Below are positions 63,233 to 64,000 of a DNA stretch of 64,000 bases, one piece after another. The stretch spans positions 15,096,001-15,160,000 of the forward strand of contig OX359280.1 of NCBI GenBank assembly GCA_947179155.2. The letters run 5' to 3'. The stretch's first letter is position 1, and every line of letters begins with the position of its first letter. Under the pieces are notes generated by a model, which worked only from the letters and a program-made list of their open reading frames with translations, was not told the origin of the DNA and did not search any database. Source of the stretch: Hedera helix. Its lineage: Eukaryota > Streptophyta > Magnoliopsida > Apiales > Araliaceae. The translations under genes and the position numbers were made by a program.

Positions 63233-64000
63233 TGTGACAGCCCCAAAATCCGTCTCCAATAACCTCGGATCTGGTCCGTCAGAAATAACCTCAATCCTGA
63301 GTTTAACTCCTTACACGAACAACCTTCTCCTTATTATACACAACATTACATAAAAGATAAAATTTAAATTTTTATAAATCATTTACTTAACCTTGTCTCA
63401 GAATCGCAATCTTTACATGAATCCTACAACTCAGATCATTTATTCCATGACCTAGTGTATTACAACCAATTGTGAGCAACAAAACTCGCATCCTAACAAT
63501 AAGTCGACATGACTATTTACTCACTACTTTTAATTACACGAGTTTACAAAAAATTAACACTCGTATTAACTACAATTGCCTTTCAATACTATTACAAGGC
63601 TTTACATCCGGGATGGTACCAAATGGTAATTATTCCCACAAAATGCAACTTTAAACAGTTCTAGTGACAACCTTTATTAATAAAATAAACTTCACACATC
63701 CTCTTTGCGATTATCGGAATCTTCGAACTCTTCGCCCTTCGCTGAAAATGTTAATTTAAAGCAAGATTGAGCACGACGGCTCAGCAAGTCCAACAGCTAA
63801 CACATAACACGTAGGTTACATTTAATTTATGCTTTATGCTCCATGCTTGGCATTTACATAGGCATCATGCTTATCATGCGTTGCATTTATAAAATCTACC
63901 CATGCTTACCATGCATGTCAATGTTACCATGTTATATAACTCATATAACACATTCGATTCATAGCATTAATTATATATAACATCTATTAACAACATATGA
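63233..64000 (-). mobile_element. LTR F, cut by window end
   Basis: Reversed LTR terminus TGTGACAGCCCCAAAATCCG, followed by the block order of the other chromovirus-type LTRs, with the hairpin TGAGC, ACGACG, GCTCA at 63768-63783 before GCAAGTC. Taken as inserted in LTR E; host bases before it are TTAAT. Whether it is a solo LTR or part of a whole element cannot be seen. Confidence 0.7.
63768..63783 (-). other. Conserved LTR-tail hairpin (copy in F)
   Basis: TGAGC, 6-nt loop ACGACG, GCTCA, then GCAAGTC. The loop differs completely from the other copies while the stem is kept. Confidence 0.65.

Overview
This is plant nuclear DNA, AT-rich and probably from a eudicot, made almost entirely of nested LTR retrotransposons. 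I found no host gene, tRNA, rRNA or CRISPR array. The evidence for a plant is Ty1/copia and chromodomain-bearing Ty3/gypsy polyproteins, initiator-Met tRNA primer sites, LTRs several kb long and long microsatellites. Short host duplications (TSDs) and interrupted reading frames allow the order of insertion to be read.

The outermost layer is one Ty3/gypsy chromovirus, gypsy-1 (+ strand). Its 5' end lies left of the window and the rest of its 3' LTR lies to the right, so every other element here sits inside it. Its gag begins at 2221, is cut at 2658 and resumes at 21284. Protease, RT, RNase H, integrase and chromodomain follow to about 28425, interrupted by two solo LTRs (23143-24244, TSD AATTT; 25804-27762, TSD GGAGT). 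Its 3' LTR starts at 28473 and is broken by a solo LTR (29050-32145, TSD GGGAG) and by another LTR, called E (from 32432).

Region 2659-21283 is a Ty1/copia element on the - strand with two 1.86-kb LTRs, PBS, PPT and a decayed polyprotein. Its gag is split by LTR X (8090-17366, TSD ATAGT). X holds a copia-type solo LTR (to 16185, TSD TAACA) swollen by about 1.5 kb of TTA repeat, which in turn holds another solo LTR (11374-12923, TSD CATGA). That is five levels of nesting, plus a 1-kb tandem duplication.

LTR E is split by two more chromoviruses. Gypsy-3 (32609-46918, - strand) has a solo LTR (44546-46663, TSD TATAT) in its 5' LTR. Gypsy-2 (47569-61477, + strand, TSD ATTGA) has a 5' LTR cut to about 200 bp, and its 3' LTR holds a reversed solo LTR of the same family (53983-57851, TSD GTTTC), which creates an inverted repeat with 3.6-kb arms. 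A last LTR, F, begins at 63233 and leaves the window.

None of the elements looks able to move by itself: all coding regions carry stops or frameshifts, and two of three chromovirus RTs have lost a catalytic aspartate. The most interesting signals are shared ones. (1) An extra coiled-coil ORF lies upstream of gag in gypsy-2 and gypsy-3. (2) All five start codons of ORF1 and gag that can be seen lie 1-4 nt after a U-rich tract ending in AG, two of them with TACTAAC/TACTAAT branch-point-like sequences; the LTRs carry donor-like GT sites about 100 nt after the predicted transcription start, so most of the R-U5 region and leader may be an intron. (3) A small hairpin (TGAGC...GCTCA, next to CAAGT) recurs in every chromovirus-type LTR whose tail is present, although the surrounding sequence has diverged. 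(4) Arrays of palindromic units lie in the middle of these LTRs, with a different unit in each family. Together these suggest a conserved RNA-level expression and packaging design, which is inference and can be tested.
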